A DNA stretch of 64,000 nt from an uncultured Lachnospiraceae bacterium. GTDB lineage: Bacteria; Bacillota; Clostridia; Lachnospirales; Lachnospiraceae. Position 1 is the stretch's first letter, and the number at the start of each line of letters is the position of its first letter. This document shows positions 55,017 to 63,972 of the stretch, in pieces. The position numbers and the translations under genes are program-made. The stretch lies in assembly GCA_900548905.1 (NCBI GenBank), contig URMK01000023.1, positions 28,392 through 92,391 of the forward strand. The letters run 5' to 3'. The notes below the pieces were generated by a model. The model was not told the origin of the DNA, ran no database searches, and saw only the letters and a list, made by a program, of their open reading frames with translations.

Positions 55017-55396
55017 CCAGATAACCCCCGTTCTATCTTCACCGCCAGTTCCTCCGCTCCCCGCTGTTCCGCCGGGGCAATATGCGGTACACCCTGTACC
55101 CGGCCTCCGCCCCGCTTCGCATGGCCGTGTTCCAGAAGGTGTGCAATCTGGTAACGGTCACGGCTGTGTACCGCCATAGTGAGCGAATTGGCGTTTTCCT
55201 GCACCTTTTTAGCAGTCCAGCTTTTCTTATACTTTCCGGTCCTCACCGGAGCGTTTCCCTGGATATCCTTCTTCACAGACTGGCTGACTTCCACAACACA
55301 ACCCTTCATCACCTCATTGGAAAGCTCCGCATACTCCGCCATGGTCCGGGCAAGTGCCTCCGCCATCTGGTCCACCTGCAGCCTCCTGTCCGTCAT
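55013..55396 (-). CDS. HK97 gp10-like head-tail protein
   Basis: A 127-residue protein of the HK97 gp10 family: MAEALARTMAEYAELSNEVM, SVKKDIQGNAPVRTGKYKKS-type core and HLLEHGHAKRGGGRV. The APVRTG-K-S and LEHGH-RGG blocks are diagnostic. It connects head and tail. It lies 3 nt after the head closure gene. Confidence 0.88.
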   Translation of the reverse strand: MTDRRLQVDQMAEALARTMAEYAELSNEVMKGCVVEVSQSVKKDIQGNAPVRTGKYKKSWTAKKVQENANSLTMAVHSRDRYQIAHLLEHGHAKRGGGRVQGVPHIAPAEQRGAEELAVKIERGLSG

Positions 55397-55399
55397 ATC

Positions 55400-55732
55400 C
55401 TACCTCTTCACTTTCTCCGCCCGCAGCTTCACAGTCTTATTCTGGTACTGCATGAAATCCACAAAGGTAATGTTATAAATCCCTCCCCGAAACAGTATCC
55501 TGTACTTCGTGCTGTCCAGGTCCTTCAATTCCTTACAATACCGCACGATGAAAAACAGGGAAGCCTCCCGGTTCACCTGTGCCGCCTCCCAGTATTCCTT
55601 CCCCGAAAGGTGGTTTGCATAAGCCCAGCAGGAATAATAATCCGCCCACTCATTCCGCTGGTTCCCGTCCTTGTCACTTACCATACGGTTCTGCTGAATC
55701 ACAATCCTCTGCCGCCACTGCCCAATCTTCAT
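55400..55732 (-). CDS. Phage head closure protein
   Basis: A 110-residue head closure (phage_H_T_join) protein: MKIGQWRQRIVIQQNRMVSD, EWADYYSCWAYANHLSG, YWEAAQVNREASLFFIVRYC. The start overlaps the connector stop by one base (TGATG), a common coupling in phage operons. Confidence 0.88.
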   Translation of the reverse strand: MKIGQWRQRIVIQQNRMVSDKDGNQRNEWADYYSCWAYANHLSGKEYWEAAQVNREASLFFIVRYCKELKDLDSTKYRILFRGGIYNITFVDFMQYQNKTVKLRAEKVKR

Positions 55733-56007
55733 CAGAACACCTCATCCCTCTGCCCGAAGAGCAGACATTTCAGTGTCATTGCCAGCTCCTTAAAATCAGC
55801 CTGCTCCCGGTTCTCATACAGATAGGAAACCCCATACAGCACCGCCGTCCTGACCGGCTCCGGCACCTCCGCCCCCGGTTCAAACCCATGGCGGAGAATA
55901 TCCCTGCACAGGCTTTCTGCAGCTGCCTCCAGAGTAAGGAGAAGGCCGTCCTCTTCCCCGCTGTCAATCCGCACATATTCCTTGATTTCTTCCAACGTCA
56001 CAAGCAT
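55732..56007 (-). CDS. Head-tail connector protein (gp6-like)
   Basis: A 91-residue connector protein: MLVTLEEIKEYVRIDSGEED, LLTLEAAAESLCRDIL, VRTAVLYGVSYLYENREQAD. The pattern is that of the Phage_connect_1/gp6 family. It follows the major capsid gene and forms the ring under the portal. Confidence 0.88.
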   Translation of the reverse strand: MLVTLEEIKEYVRIDSGEEDGLLLTLEAAAESLCRDILRHGFEPGAEVPEPVRTAVLYGVSYLYENREQADFKELAMTLKCLLFGQRDEVF

Positions 56008-56044
56008 CTTCCTTCTCCTTCCTCCTGGATTTTACAGTCCGGCC

Positions 56045-57247
56045 TTAAGCCCCGGATTTCATCGCCAGCGTCTTTACCGCCTCCGAAAGAACCAGCCTGC
56101 CGTCCACCCTCTGGCTTGCCAGGAAGCCTACCTGCCCGGTTGCCGCAAACAGCTCATTCAGCCGCTTAAAGCTCCTGCCCTGCCGGTCCGCAATCCAATA
56201 ATAAGAAAAATCCCCGAAAGCCATCACCTTCTTCCCGGCCTCCATCTCCGGCACATAAGAGGAAGTATGGTACGGGCGGTTTAAAATCATATCCGGCTGC
56301 CCTGCCTGGACAGACGGCTGCCAGATATAATTCCCGTTATTATCTTTCAACTTACGGAGTGCTTTCACAGTCGTGTCATTTAGAACCCAGACAGCCTTCT
56401 TGCGGTACGGGGATTTCACAGAATAAAACAAATCCATCACATCCTCAAAAGAAATATTTGCCGTGGAAGTTGTGGTCCCATCCGCTGCACCTCCGCTGGT
56501 ATGGAAAATCCCCGTAGGCTTCCCGGTCCCGTCCCCAGACAAAAAGGCTTCCTCCTCCTTAGAGCCGATTCTTCTGCCGAACTCCTTAGAGATGTAAGCC
56601 TCCAAATTAAATGCACTGTCATTTAACAGTTCATCTGACACCTTAATCATGGTGCCAACCTTATAAGCCCCAATGGAAACCTGGCTGAATGTGTCATCCG
56701 ATTCCGTAAACGCCCCTTCCTCGTCAATCCAGGCTGCCTCACCCTTACTTGCCACCACCGGAATCTTCCTATCACCGCTGGAAGTCTGGATGACCGTGGC
56801 AATGCTGCGGAAGAAATTCTCCTCCTCCAGGGCCTCCACCAGCGTACTCTCAAATTCATCCGGCACTAGATACCCGCCTTCGGAATCCGTGCCAATCTGC
56901 AGGGCATTATCCACATCAAAATAATTCTTTCTGCGCATGGCGTTCCAAAACGTCCTCTTGTACTGGTCCGATGCCCTCCCCTTCTTTGCTTCTCCGTCAG
57001 GGTCTCCATTCGGCTTGTTGGTGATTGGTGTGGAAGTGGGCCTGTTCAGTTCCGCATCAATGGCAGTCTGCCGTTCCAGCCGCTCAATCTCCTTCCCCAA
57101 ATCCACCACATCCTTTTCCATCTTTTCATAAATTTCCGTATCTCCGGCAGACAGAAGCCCGTCAGCTCCCCTCTTCGTATCCAGGAACGCCTTGGCTGCC
57201 TCCCATGCCCTTGCCCTTTTCTCCCTTAACTCCAAAACTTTGCTCAT
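56045..57247 (-). CDS. HK97-type major capsid protein
   Basis: A 400-residue capsid protein with an N-terminal coiled scaffold (delta domain, 1-about 100) that the adjacent protease would remove, then the HK97 fold: GGYLVPDEFESTLVEALEEE, IPVVASKGEAAWIDEEGAFT, DTFSQVSIGAYKVGTMIKVS, AFLSGDGTGKPTGI. The ATG at 57247 with GGAGGAAAA upstream is preferred to 57268, which lies in the protease gene. Standard place after the protease. Confidence 0.93.
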   Translation of the reverse strand: MSKVLELREKRARAWEAAKAFLDTKRGADGLLSAGDTEIYEKMEKDVVDLGKEIERLERQTAIDAELNRPTSTPITNKPNGDPDGEAKKGRASDQYKRTFWNAMRRKNYFDVDNALQIGTDSEGGYLVPDEFESTLVEALEEENFFRSIATVIQTSSGDRKIPVVASKGEAAWIDEEGAFTESDDTFSQVSIGAYKVGTMIKVSDELLNDSAFNLEAYISKEFGRRIGSKEEEAFLSGDGTGKPTGIFHTSGGAADGTTTSTANISFEDVMDLFYSVKSPYRKKAVWVLNDTTVKALRKLKDNNGNYIWQPSVQAGQPDMILNRPYHTSSYVPEMEAGKKVMAFGDFSYYWIADRQGRSFKRLNELFAATGQVGFLASQRVDGRLVLSEAVKTLAMKSGA

Positions 57248-57264
57248 ATGATTTTCCTCCCTGC

Positions 57265-57984
57265 TCAATGTGCCAATAAATTCAGCCGCTTCTCCAACTG
57301 CTCCACCGGAACCTCCCCATCCCGCCGCTTTGGTATTAACTTATCTAACAGGGAATTTGTGACAGCCGCCCTGGAAAACATCATGCCCTCCAGCTCCGCC
57401 TCATCCTTCTTTGCCCGTTCCCCGCTTCCGCATTTGTCCCCTAAAATCCCATCCGCAAAGCCAAGCTCCACCGCCTTCTTCGCATTGAACCAGCTCTCCG
57501 CATCCATCAAATGAGAAATCTTTGTCCGGTTCAATCCTGTCTTGATTTCATAGGCGTTCATAATGCTCTCCTTCACCTCGTCCAGCATCGCCACAGCCCT
57601 TTTCATTTCCTCTGAATCCCCGATGGCTATGGTCATCGGATTGTGAATCATCATCATGGCAACCGGGGACATCTGGACCGTTGTACCCGCCATAGCAATG
57701 ACCGAAGCCGCCGATGCCGCCAGCGCGTCCACCCGGACAGTCACGTCCCCCTTATACTCCATAAGCATGTTATAAATCTGCGCCGCCGCAAACACATCCC
57801 CTCCCGGAGAATTAATCCAGACCGTGATACTCCCCTGTCCGGCCTCCAATTCCCTGCGGAACAACTCCGGCGTCACCTCATCCCCATACCAGGTCTCATC
57901 TGAAATCTCCCCATCCAGGTACAGCGTCCTGCCTCCCCCGTCCGCATTCTTTACCCAGTTCCAAAATTTCCGTTTCAACTGCAT
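57265..57984 (-). CDS. ClpP-like prohead protease
   Basis: A 239-residue ClpP-type serine protease: ITVWINSPGGDVFAAAQIYN, ALAASAASVIAMAG (nucleophile serine) and MMMIHNPM (catalytic histidine), with an aspartate further on. In phages with a ClpP-like protease it trims the capsid scaffold. It ends 18 nt before the capsid start. Confidence 0.9.
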   Translation of the reverse strand: MQLKRKFWNWVKNADGGGRTLYLDGEISDETWYGDEVTPELFRRELEAGQGSITVWINSPGGDVFAAAQIYNMLMEYKGDVTVRVDALAASAASVIAMAGTTVQMSPVAMMMIHNPMTIAIGDSEEMKRAVAMLDEVKESIMNAYEIKTGLNRTKISHLMDAESWFNAKKAVELGFADGILGDKCGSGERAKKDEAELEGMMFSRAAVTNSLLDKLIPKRRDGEVPVEQLEKRLNLLAH

Positions 57985-58003
57985 CCCTCACTTTCCGGCA
58001 TAG

Positions 58004-58039
58004 AAAAAGCCAGCAGATGCTTCCTTACACCTGTTGGCT
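58004..58039 (-). terminator. Terminator-like hairpin between portal and protease genes
   Basis: Minus strand AGCCAACAGGTG pairs with CATCTGCTGGCT (12 pairs, two wobbles), then five T. It lies 28 nt past the portal stop and before the protease. Confidence 0.7.
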
Positions 58040-58066
58040 CTGTCTTCCGCCTTATTAAAAATCCAC

Positions 58067-59332
58067 TTACTCTCGATTTTCCTGTTCCTCCACCTGCTGC
58101 CCTGCAAATATCCCGGCATCCTTAAGCTTCGTCATGTTCCCGTTAACCAGGTATAAATTCCCACCTTCCTCCGCCGGAATCAGGTTCATATTTTCCATCT
58201 CCCTGATATCATTTGCTGACAGCCACCCGTTCTGCCGCCCCACGGAATACCCGCCCATCCGGCTCTGGTAATCCCCACGGAGCAGACCGTCCACGTTTAG
58301 CTTCACAAAATACTCCTGCTTCTCCCCTGGCAGAAACAACGATTTCTGCAAAGACTGCTCCCACCGGATCACCCACGGGTCCAGCGTGTACTTCACAAAC
58401 TCCAGCGACTGCTGCTCAATATTGGAAAAGCTGGATTTATCCAAATCCCCCACCATATGGGGCGGAATCCGGTACAGCCTGGCAATCTCGTTAACCTGGA
58501 ACTTCCTTGTCTCCAGGAACTGTGCCTCCTCCGGCGGGATGCCAATCTGCTGGTACTTCATCCCCTCCTCCAGCACCGCCACCTTCCCGGCATTCCTGCT
58601 CCCGCCATACACCGACTGCCAGCTTTCCCTCACCTTCGCCGGGTCTTTCAGGACACCCGGATGTTCCAGTACGCCCCCAGGGTTCGCCCCGTTCTCAAAG
58701 AAAGAAGCCCCATACTCCTCACAGGCCAGCGTCATCCCCACCGCATTCTTCGCCATGGCAATGGGGGAATACCCTACCAGACCGTCAAATCCAAGCCCCG
58801 GAATATGCAGCACATCCTCCTGCCGCAGATATACCCTTCCATAATCCTCAAAGTTCGGGTTCTCGTCACTGTTCCGGGTATAGATATAATAAAGCTGCCC
58901 GTTCTCATCCCGGTCAACTTCCATCTTGTCCGGCAGAAGCGGATACAGTGATAATACCCTGCCATTCCCGTCCCGGATAATCTGTGCGAATGCGTTACCC
59001 CATATTGCCAGATGGCTCATCAGCGTCTCCCGGAACACAAAGGAAGTCATCTCCGGGTTCGGCTCGTTATGCAGGAGATAATACAGCGGATGGTCATACA
59101 CCCTCTCCTTTCCGTTCCCCGTATAACGGTACACATGGATTGGCAGAGAGGCCACTGCCTCCGATAAAATCCGTACACAGGAATATACCGCCGTGGTCTG
59201 CATAGCCGTCCGCTCATTCACCGCTTTTCCGCTGGTGCTCCTCCCAAAGAAAAAAGAATAAGCCGAACCTCCGTAACTGGCTTTTGGCTTATCCCTCGCA
59301 CCCCGCATTCCTAAAATGAATGATAATTTCAT
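58067..59332 (-). CDS. Phage portal protein (HK97 type)
   Basis: A 421-residue portal: NERTAMQTTAVYSCVRILSE, ASLPIHVYRYTGNGKERVYD, PNPEMTSFVFRETLMSHLAI, GNAFAQIIRDGNGRVLSLYP and VNEIARLYRIPPHMVGDLDK. AGGAGG precedes the ATG. In most relatives the portal follows the large terminase directly; here three host-like genes lie between them. Confidence 0.93.
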   Translation of the reverse strand: MKLSFILGMRGARDKPKASYGGSAYSFFFGRSTSGKAVNERTAMQTTAVYSCVRILSEAVASLPIHVYRYTGNGKERVYDHPLYYLLHNEPNPEMTSFVFRETLMSHLAIWGNAFAQIIRDGNGRVLSLYPLLPDKMEVDRDENGQLYYIYTRNSDENPNFEDYGRVYLRQEDVLHIPGLGFDGLVGYSPIAMAKNAVGMTLACEEYGASFFENGANPGGVLEHPGVLKDPAKVRESWQSVYGGSRNAGKVAVLEEGMKYQQIGIPPEEAQFLETRKFQVNEIARLYRIPPHMVGDLDKSSFSNIEQQSLEFVKYTLDPWVIRWEQSLQKSLFLPGEKQEYFVKLNVDGLLRGDYQSRMGGYSVGRQNGWLSANDIREMENMNLIPAEEGGNLYLVNGNMTKLKDAGIFAGQQVEEQENRE

Positions 59333-59353
59333 ACACGCCTCCTAAAAATGGGT

Positions 59354-59380
59354 AAAAGAAAAGCACCTCCGAAGAGATGT
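59354..59380 (-). terminator. Terminator-like UUCG hairpin before the portal gene
   Basis: Minus strand ACATCTC-TTCG-GAGGTGC with a stable tetraloop, then TTTTCTTTT. It lies between the cargo genes and the portal start. Confidence 0.75.
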
Positions 59381-59426
59381 CTTTCCAAAATAACCTTATG
59401 GATTTCACTTTCTAAACAACTGAAAG

Positions 59427-59630
59427 TCAGTTATCTCTCTCAATCTCCTTGCTTATGAAATAATTTGCAATTTCAAAAGCTTTCACCCGCCTCTTTGCCA
59501 GGGTAATCTGTGACTTGTACCGCTCCACATTTTCTTTTGCCTCAAAAGTCTTTATTGTTTCCCTTAATTTGTGCAGCGTTGAATCAATCTGCCTTCGCGC
59601 TTCTACTAGCTCGTCTTTTGAAAACTCCAT
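59427..59630 (-). CDS. Small helical protein (67 aa) in the prophage cargo
   Basis: A coiled, charged protein: SKDELVEARRQIDSTLHKLR, ETIKTFEAKENVERYKSQIT, AKRRVKAFEIANYFISKEIE. GGAGG precedes the ATG at 59630; the frame extends to 59642. Function unknown. It is of bacterial rather than phage style and is grouped with the YciI-like and nucleoside phosphorylase genes. Confidence 0.7.
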   Translation of the reverse strand: MEFSKDELVEARRQIDSTLHKLRETIKTFEAKENVERYKSQITLAKRRVKAFEIANYFISKEIERDN

Positions 59631-59704
59631 TTCCACCTCCACGAATGCAAAATTATTTATAAATGATTTTTCTCATACCTGAACCACAATAATTATGTGA
59701 GATT

Positions 59705-60007
59705 CTATTGAAGCAAATAATTATTTTCACGATTTGCAATAAAAAAGTCAATCAGTTTGTATGTTGCATACCCACCAGCAACCAATGGTTCGCTATCACA
59801 AAGTTCTTTTGCTTCCTCCCGGCTTTCCACCTTCAAGATATACATGCCGGCCATTCCTGGATATCCCTTAAACACACCACAGATTTCCAGCTTACCCTCA
59901 TCATCTAATTTTCTTATGTTCCCAACATGTTCTTCAACCACTTTTTTGGTGATTTTATTATAGGTCTTGCTCTTCTCAATCATCATCATATACATTGATT
60001 CTCCCAT
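59705..60007 (-). CDS. YciI-like protein
   Basis: A 100-residue ferredoxin-like protein of the YCII family: KVVEEHVGNIRKLDDEGKLE, YPGMAGMYILKVESREEAKE and SEPLVAGGYATYKLIDFFIA. It keeps the VEEHV histidine typical of the family. GGAGG lies upstream. Function in the family is mostly unknown. Part of the cargo between terminase and portal. Confidence 0.8.
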   Translation of the reverse strand: MGESMYMMMIEKSKTYNKITKKVVEEHVGNIRKLDDEGKLEICGVFKGYPGMAGMYILKVESREEAKELCDSEPLVAGGYATYKLIDFFIANRENNYLLQ

Positions 60008-60128
60008 TTTGCATTATCCTCCGTAGTTCTAAAATTTTTATTTATCTATTTTATAAAAATGTTTTAATCCTAACAGCCTTAAAAGGGAATATAAAATCCC
60101 GGTCTTTCACCGATAAGCAAATGTTCCA

Positions 60129-60896
60129 TCATAATTTTTTTACAATTTCAATCGCGGTGCGAAGCAATTCATATCGTATATTCTTTTGGGTATTCCAGTT
60201 TCGGGAATCCCACTCCTCACCACTTACATCATCACCTGCATACAATAACTGCGCAAGTGGAATATGATAATAGTGAGACACCGCAAAAAAAGCCGCTGTT
60301 TCCATTTCCACCGTGATACAACCTTCGTTTCGTCTGCGTTCAATCATATCCGGAGTTTCACGGTATATGGCATCGCTTGTCCATGTCTTTCCGGTTTTAA
60401 ATGGAATTCCCATTTCTTTTAAGCATGAAACAACCTTCTCAACAGTCTCTTTATGACATTCAATTTCACGGGAAGGTTCTAAGTAATGATAAGAGGTTCC
60501 CTCATCCCGGACCGCAGAGACCGGGACAACGATCTCACCCACCTTGCTGTCATTGGTTAAGGCCCCTGCTCCACCGCAAACGATGACCATTTCACACCCC
60601 ATGGCATGTAATTCTTCAAGTGCCACTGCTGCACCAGGCCCACCACAAAGTGCCATTGTAATACAAAGTCTGTCTGCACCATCTACATATTCATAAATCG
60701 GTATATCAAACACCTCGGAGTTAAGGTAACCAATGATCGAAAGCTTGTGTTCTTCTACAAATCGTTCCAATTCCTTCCTCAAATAGGTAATCACACATTT
60801 TTCCGGAAGACTTTTCGTCAATAATTTCTCCGGATGAATGATTGGATTTTTACTGGTATCAAATTCACATATGGGATATTGATTCTTCAAGATCAT
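60129..60896 (-). CDS. Nucleoside phosphorylase family protein
   Basis: A 255-residue protein of the PNP/UDP phosphorylase superfamily: CGGPGAAVALEELHAMGCEM (phosphate loop), VCGGAGALTNDSKVGEIVVP, TSDAIYRETPDMIERRR and ITVEMETAAFFAVSHYY (the ribose-binding VEMET block). It would split a nucleoside with phosphate. Start at the ATG 60896 with GGAGGTAAA upstream; 60950 is too far. The specificity (uridine, purine or a modified base) cannot be told. It has its own promoter and a palindromic operator-like site, unlike the phage genes around it. Confidence 0.85.
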   Translation of the reverse strand: MILKNQYPICEFDTSKNPIIHPEKLLTKSLPEKCVITYLRKELERFVEEHKLSIIGYLNSEVFDIPIYEYVDGADRLCITMALCGGPGAAVALEELHAMGCEMVIVCGGAGALTNDSKVGEIVVPVSAVRDEGTSYHYLEPSREIECHKETVEKVVSCLKEMGIPFKTGKTWTSDAIYRETPDMIERRRNEGCITVEMETAAFFAVSHYYHIPLAQLLYAGDDVSGEEWDSRNWNTQKNIRYELLRTAIEIVKKL

Positions 60897-60934
60897 ATCA
60901 TTTACCTCCACTTCCGATTTTTCACTAAGTCCAT

Positions 60935-60958
60935 CTTCTTGAACTATCATTCAAGAAG
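60935..60958. repeat. 9-bp perfect palindrome upstream of the nucleoside phosphorylase gene
   Basis: CTTCTTGAA (60935-60943), a 6-nt centre and TTCAAGAAG (60950-60958). It lies between the promoter-like site and the start codon, so it is either an operator for a repressor or a leader hairpin. Confidence 0.6.
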
Positions 60959-60999
60959 TATCCCTCGCCCTGCTCGGTCAATTCCAATTTTTTTCTCTC

Positions 61000-61008
61000 A
61001 GTATAGCA
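61000..61008 (-). promoter_or_regulatory. Extended -10 promoter for the cargo genes
   Basis: Minus-strand TGCTATACT (61008-61000), with a weak -35 (TTTTAA). It lies just after the terminase stop, which suggests independent expression of the cargo during lysogeny. Confidence 0.5.
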
Positions 61009-61022
61009 TGAATCTCCTCATC

Positions 61023-62573
61023 TTAAAACACCAAAATCCCTCTCTCATCATATATACTGCCGCCGTGGTTTCCTTCATTTCGAATCGCCCGGTCAAGTGC
61101 CATCACCGCGGCCACCGCCCCGTCAATCTTCTCCGTGGACTTCTCCTTATCCGGCTTGATATTCCCCGCCGGGTCCGTCCGCACAAAGATATTATCCATC
61201 ATCCACCTCAGCACCGGATGCCCTCCGTGGGCCAATTTTTGCTCCAAAATCAATTCCATCAGCCGCTTGCTCGGCGGTGACATATCCTTGAAACCCTGTC
61301 CAAAGGGAACCACCGTAAACCCAAGCCCTTCCAGATTCTGTACCATCTGCACCGCTCCCCATCGATCAAAAGCGATTTCCATGATATGGAACTTCTTCCC
61401 CAACTCGTTAATGAAATTCTCAATAAACCCATAATGGATCACATTCCCCTCCGTGGTCATCAGGCAGCCCTGCTTCTCCCACACATCATACGGCACATGG
61501 TCACGCCTCACCCGGAGCCTCATATTCTCCTCCGGTATCCAAAAATACGGCAGGATAACATATTTCTCCGTATCATCCCTCGGAGGGAACACCAATACAA
61601 ACGCCGTAATATCAATGGAACTGGACAAATCCAATCCCCCATAACACTCCCGGCCAAGCAGTTCTTTTTTATCAACCGGAAATGCACAGGCATCCCACTT
61701 CTCCATCTGCATCCACCGTGTGGACTGCTTCACCCATTGGTTCAGCCGAAGCTGCCGGAAAATATTCTCCTCTGCCGGGTTATCCCTTGCGCTCAGATAA
61801 GCATTCCGCACCTTCTCAATATCAATGGTGTGCCCCAGAGATGGGTTTGCCTGATACCACACACTCTCCGATGTCCAGTCCTCATCATCGGAAGCACCAT
61901 AGATCACCGGATAGAAAGTGGGGTCAATCTTCCTCCCAAGGATGATATCCTCCGCTTTCTGGTGCTGCTCAAAACACACCGAATGCCGGTCCGTCCCCGC
62001 CGTTGTGATCAGAAAAAACAGCGGCTGTGTCCTGGCATCCCCAGAGCCCTTCGTCATCACGTCAAACAGCTCCCGGTTCGGCTGGCTGTGCAGCTCGTCA
62101 AAAATCACCGCATGGACATTCAGCCCATGCTTCGTGTACGCCTCTGCCGAAAGCACCTGATAAAAACTGTTGGTCGGCTGATACACCAGCCGTTTCACAG
62201 ACATCACTGGCTTGATCCGTTTCTTCAATGCAGGGCACTGATCCACCATATCCACCGCCACATCAAAGACAATGGATGCCTGCTGCCTGTCAGAAGCACA
62301 GCCATAAACCTCCGCGCCCCACTCCCCGTCCCCGCAGGTCATGTAAAGAGCCACACCTGCCGCCAGCTCGGACTTCCCGTTCTTCTTCGGGATCTCCACA
62401 TAAGCCGTATTATACTGCCGGTATCCGTTCTCCTTTACCGTGCCAAACACATCCCGGATGATGCTGTCCTGCCAGGGGAGCAGTCCAAAATTCTGCCCTC
62501 TCCAACGCCCTTTGGTATGTTTTAAGCAGCTGATGAAATCCACCGTCCGCTGTGCCTTCGCCTTATCATACAC
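61023..62573 (-). CDS. terL: Phage terminase large subunit
   Basis: A 516-residue terminase: an ATPase with KKNGKSELAAGVALYM (Walker A-like), AVIFDELHSQPNRELFD (Walker B) and an LFFLITTAGTDR coupling motif; then an RNase H-like nuclease with GGLDLSSSIDITAFV and IEIAFDRWGAVQMV-type aspartates. It packages DNA through the portal. The start overlaps the small subunit stop by one base. Confidence 0.93.
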   Translation of the reverse strand: MYDKAKAQRTVDFISCLKHTKGRWRGQNFGLLPWQDSIIRDVFGTVKENGYRQYNTAYVEIPKKNGKSELAAGVALYMTCGDGEWGAEVYGCASDRQQASIVFDVAVDMVDQCPALKKRIKPVMSVKRLVYQPTNSFYQVLSAEAYTKHGLNVHAVIFDELHSQPNRELFDVMTKGSGDARTQPLFFLITTAGTDRHSVCFEQHQKAEDIILGRKIDPTFYPVIYGASDDEDWTSESVWYQANPSLGHTIDIEKVRNAYLSARDNPAEENIFRQLRLNQWVKQSTRWMQMEKWDACAFPVDKKELLGRECYGGLDLSSSIDITAFVLVFPPRDDTEKYVILPYFWIPEENMRLRVRRDHVPYDVWEKQGCLMTTEGNVIHYGFIENFINELGKKFHIMEIAFDRWGAVQMVQNLEGLGFTVVPFGQGFKDMSPPSKRLMELILEQKLAHGGHPVLRWMMDNIFVRTDPAGNIKPDKEKSTEKIDGAVAAVMALDRAIRNEGNHGGSIYDERGILVF

Positions 62574-63052
62574 TATCCGCTTCCCCCTTTGAACAACAGA
62601 AGCTCCATGGCATCGCTCTCCTTATCCGCCCCGTTGTCTGCCACAATCCTGCTCCTGGCAGACGGAGTCAGACCGAACTGTTCACAGAAGCGGTTCATGA
62701 TTTTTAGGTAAGTCTGTGCAATGGATACCTGTGGAACCTGCTGGCAGTACCCGGACGGAGCCTTCATGACCGCCCCATTCTCAGAAATATACTCTTCCGC
62801 CTCTTTCCATCTGGCATAAGCCTGACAGTATCCGGCAAATGCCGCCATATCAATCTCTGTCAGAATTCCAAGCTGTTCCAGCTGTTTTGCCGTCCGTTTC
62901 CATTCCTTCTTTGCTTCATCCTCCAGCCATGCCGGACATCTTGGGGCTTTCTTATCAGGTTTCGGCTCATAGGGATTCAGATTCCGTTTCCCCGGATTTC
63001 CTTCCAGTACCTTGGATGCTGTGGGCTTTGGTTTTCTTCCTCTCTGGGCCAT
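62573..63052 (-). CDS. terS: Phage terminase small subunit (P27 family)
   Basis: A 159-residue DNA-recognition subunit: MAQRGRKPKPTASKVLEGNP, PAWLEDEAKKEWKRTAKQLE, AAFAGYCQAYARWKEAEEYI and SIAQTYLKIMNRFCEQFGLT, typical of the P27 family. First structural-packaging gene; it follows the methyltransferase fragment by 62 nt. Confidence 0.92.
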   Translation of the reverse strand: MAQRGRKPKPTASKVLEGNPGKRNLNPYEPKPDKKAPRCPAWLEDEAKKEWKRTAKQLEQLGILTEIDMAAFAGYCQAYARWKEAEEYISENGAVMKAPSGYCQQVPQVSIAQTYLKIMNRFCEQFGLTPSARSRIVADNGADKESDAMELLLFKGGSG

Positions 63053-63114
63053 CCATCACACCTCCCTTCATTTCCCTCATATTTCATTCATGACCTAACC
63101 GTTTACTCTTCTTT

Positions 63115-63972
63115 TCAGTCCTGTTCTCTTGATTCCGGCAGCATCATGGCCACCGCAAACGCGGCCGTTACCGTGACTGCATTACCTGCCTGTTTGTAAA
63201 GCTGGGATTCCGAACTGACCGATGCCGCCCGCTCATAAAGCTCATCCGGGAATCCCTGCAGACGAAAACACTCTCTTGGTGTGAGCCTCCGTATCCGTCC
63301 GCATTTCATCACCGTCCCTACCTCACAGGCACAGTCCAAAGTCTGCGAACACTGTTTTTTCACCCTGCCCCTCCTTGTACCGCTTTCCGGAAAAGCAAGG
63401 GAAATCCCATCCCCCACCTCAGCCTCTTCATATCCCTTTATTGTACAGTTCTTTATCCTCAGCACCGGACTGCCGGATGCATCGGTCTCCTTACATAAGA
63501 AAACACCATGACGATCCTGCCCCGTCAGCGTAAACATCGGCTCCCCGTCAGCTTTCATCCGTCTGCCATTCTGCCGTTTCTCCAGCCGGTCCGGTGTGAG
63601 TACCGCATGTGCCTCCAGCACACCGGAATTGGAACCCCATGTGGTAATTCCTGCATTATACTGGGCAATTATTCCTCTGGCATTCTCTGTAATCTTTGGA
63701 TGATTGTAAGTATAATCCACAAAGTAAAGCCCCGTCTTTCCGCCAAAATTTCCGGCACTGCTTAGTAATGTAACGGAAACCCCATCTGGATCATAGACAC
63801 GTTCTCCCTGTTTTCCGCCTATAACCTGCTTAAGAGCCGCTCCGTCCGTTCCCTGGACAGGTAATATTTCCCGTCCGCCTCTGCTTCTAAGATTTGCGAC
63901 AATGAACACCCGCTCCCGGTTCTGGGGGACTCCGTAATCTTTGGATAATGGAAAGTAAAAAATAATGTAAAG
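63115..63972 (-). CDS. C5-cytosine DNA methyltransferase, C-terminal part
   Basis: The frame holds only the C-terminal motifs of a C5 methyltransferase: GVPQNRERVFIV (motif VIII region), RRLTPRECFRLQGFPDE (motif IX) and LYKQAGNAVTV (motif X), with the variable region between. The cofactor (FxGxG) and catalytic PCQ motifs are not in this frame, which is closed upstream by TGA at 63975-63973. AAGGAGG (63982-63976) just before that stop resembles a ribosome binding site but no standard start follows. Either the N-terminal part is encoded separately beyond the window or the gene is broken. Confidence 0.75.
   Translation of the reverse strand, partial: LYIIFYFPLSKDYGVPQNRERVFIVANLRSRGGREILPVQGTDGAALKQVIGGKQGERVYDPDGVSVTLLSSAGNFGGKTGLYFVDYTYNHPKITENARGIIAQYNAGITTWGSNSGVLEAHAVLTPDRLEKRQNGRRMKADGEPMFTLTGQDRHGVFLCKETDASGSPVLRIKNCTIKGYEEAEVGDGISLAFPESGTRRGRVKKQCSQTLDCACEVGTVMKCGRIRRLTPRECFRLQGFPDELYERAASVSSESQLYKQAGNAVTVTAAFAVAMMLPESREQD

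Noticed and set aside
61386..62525. 379-codon plus-strand ORF over terminase
   Set aside because: Antisense shadow of the large terminase gene.
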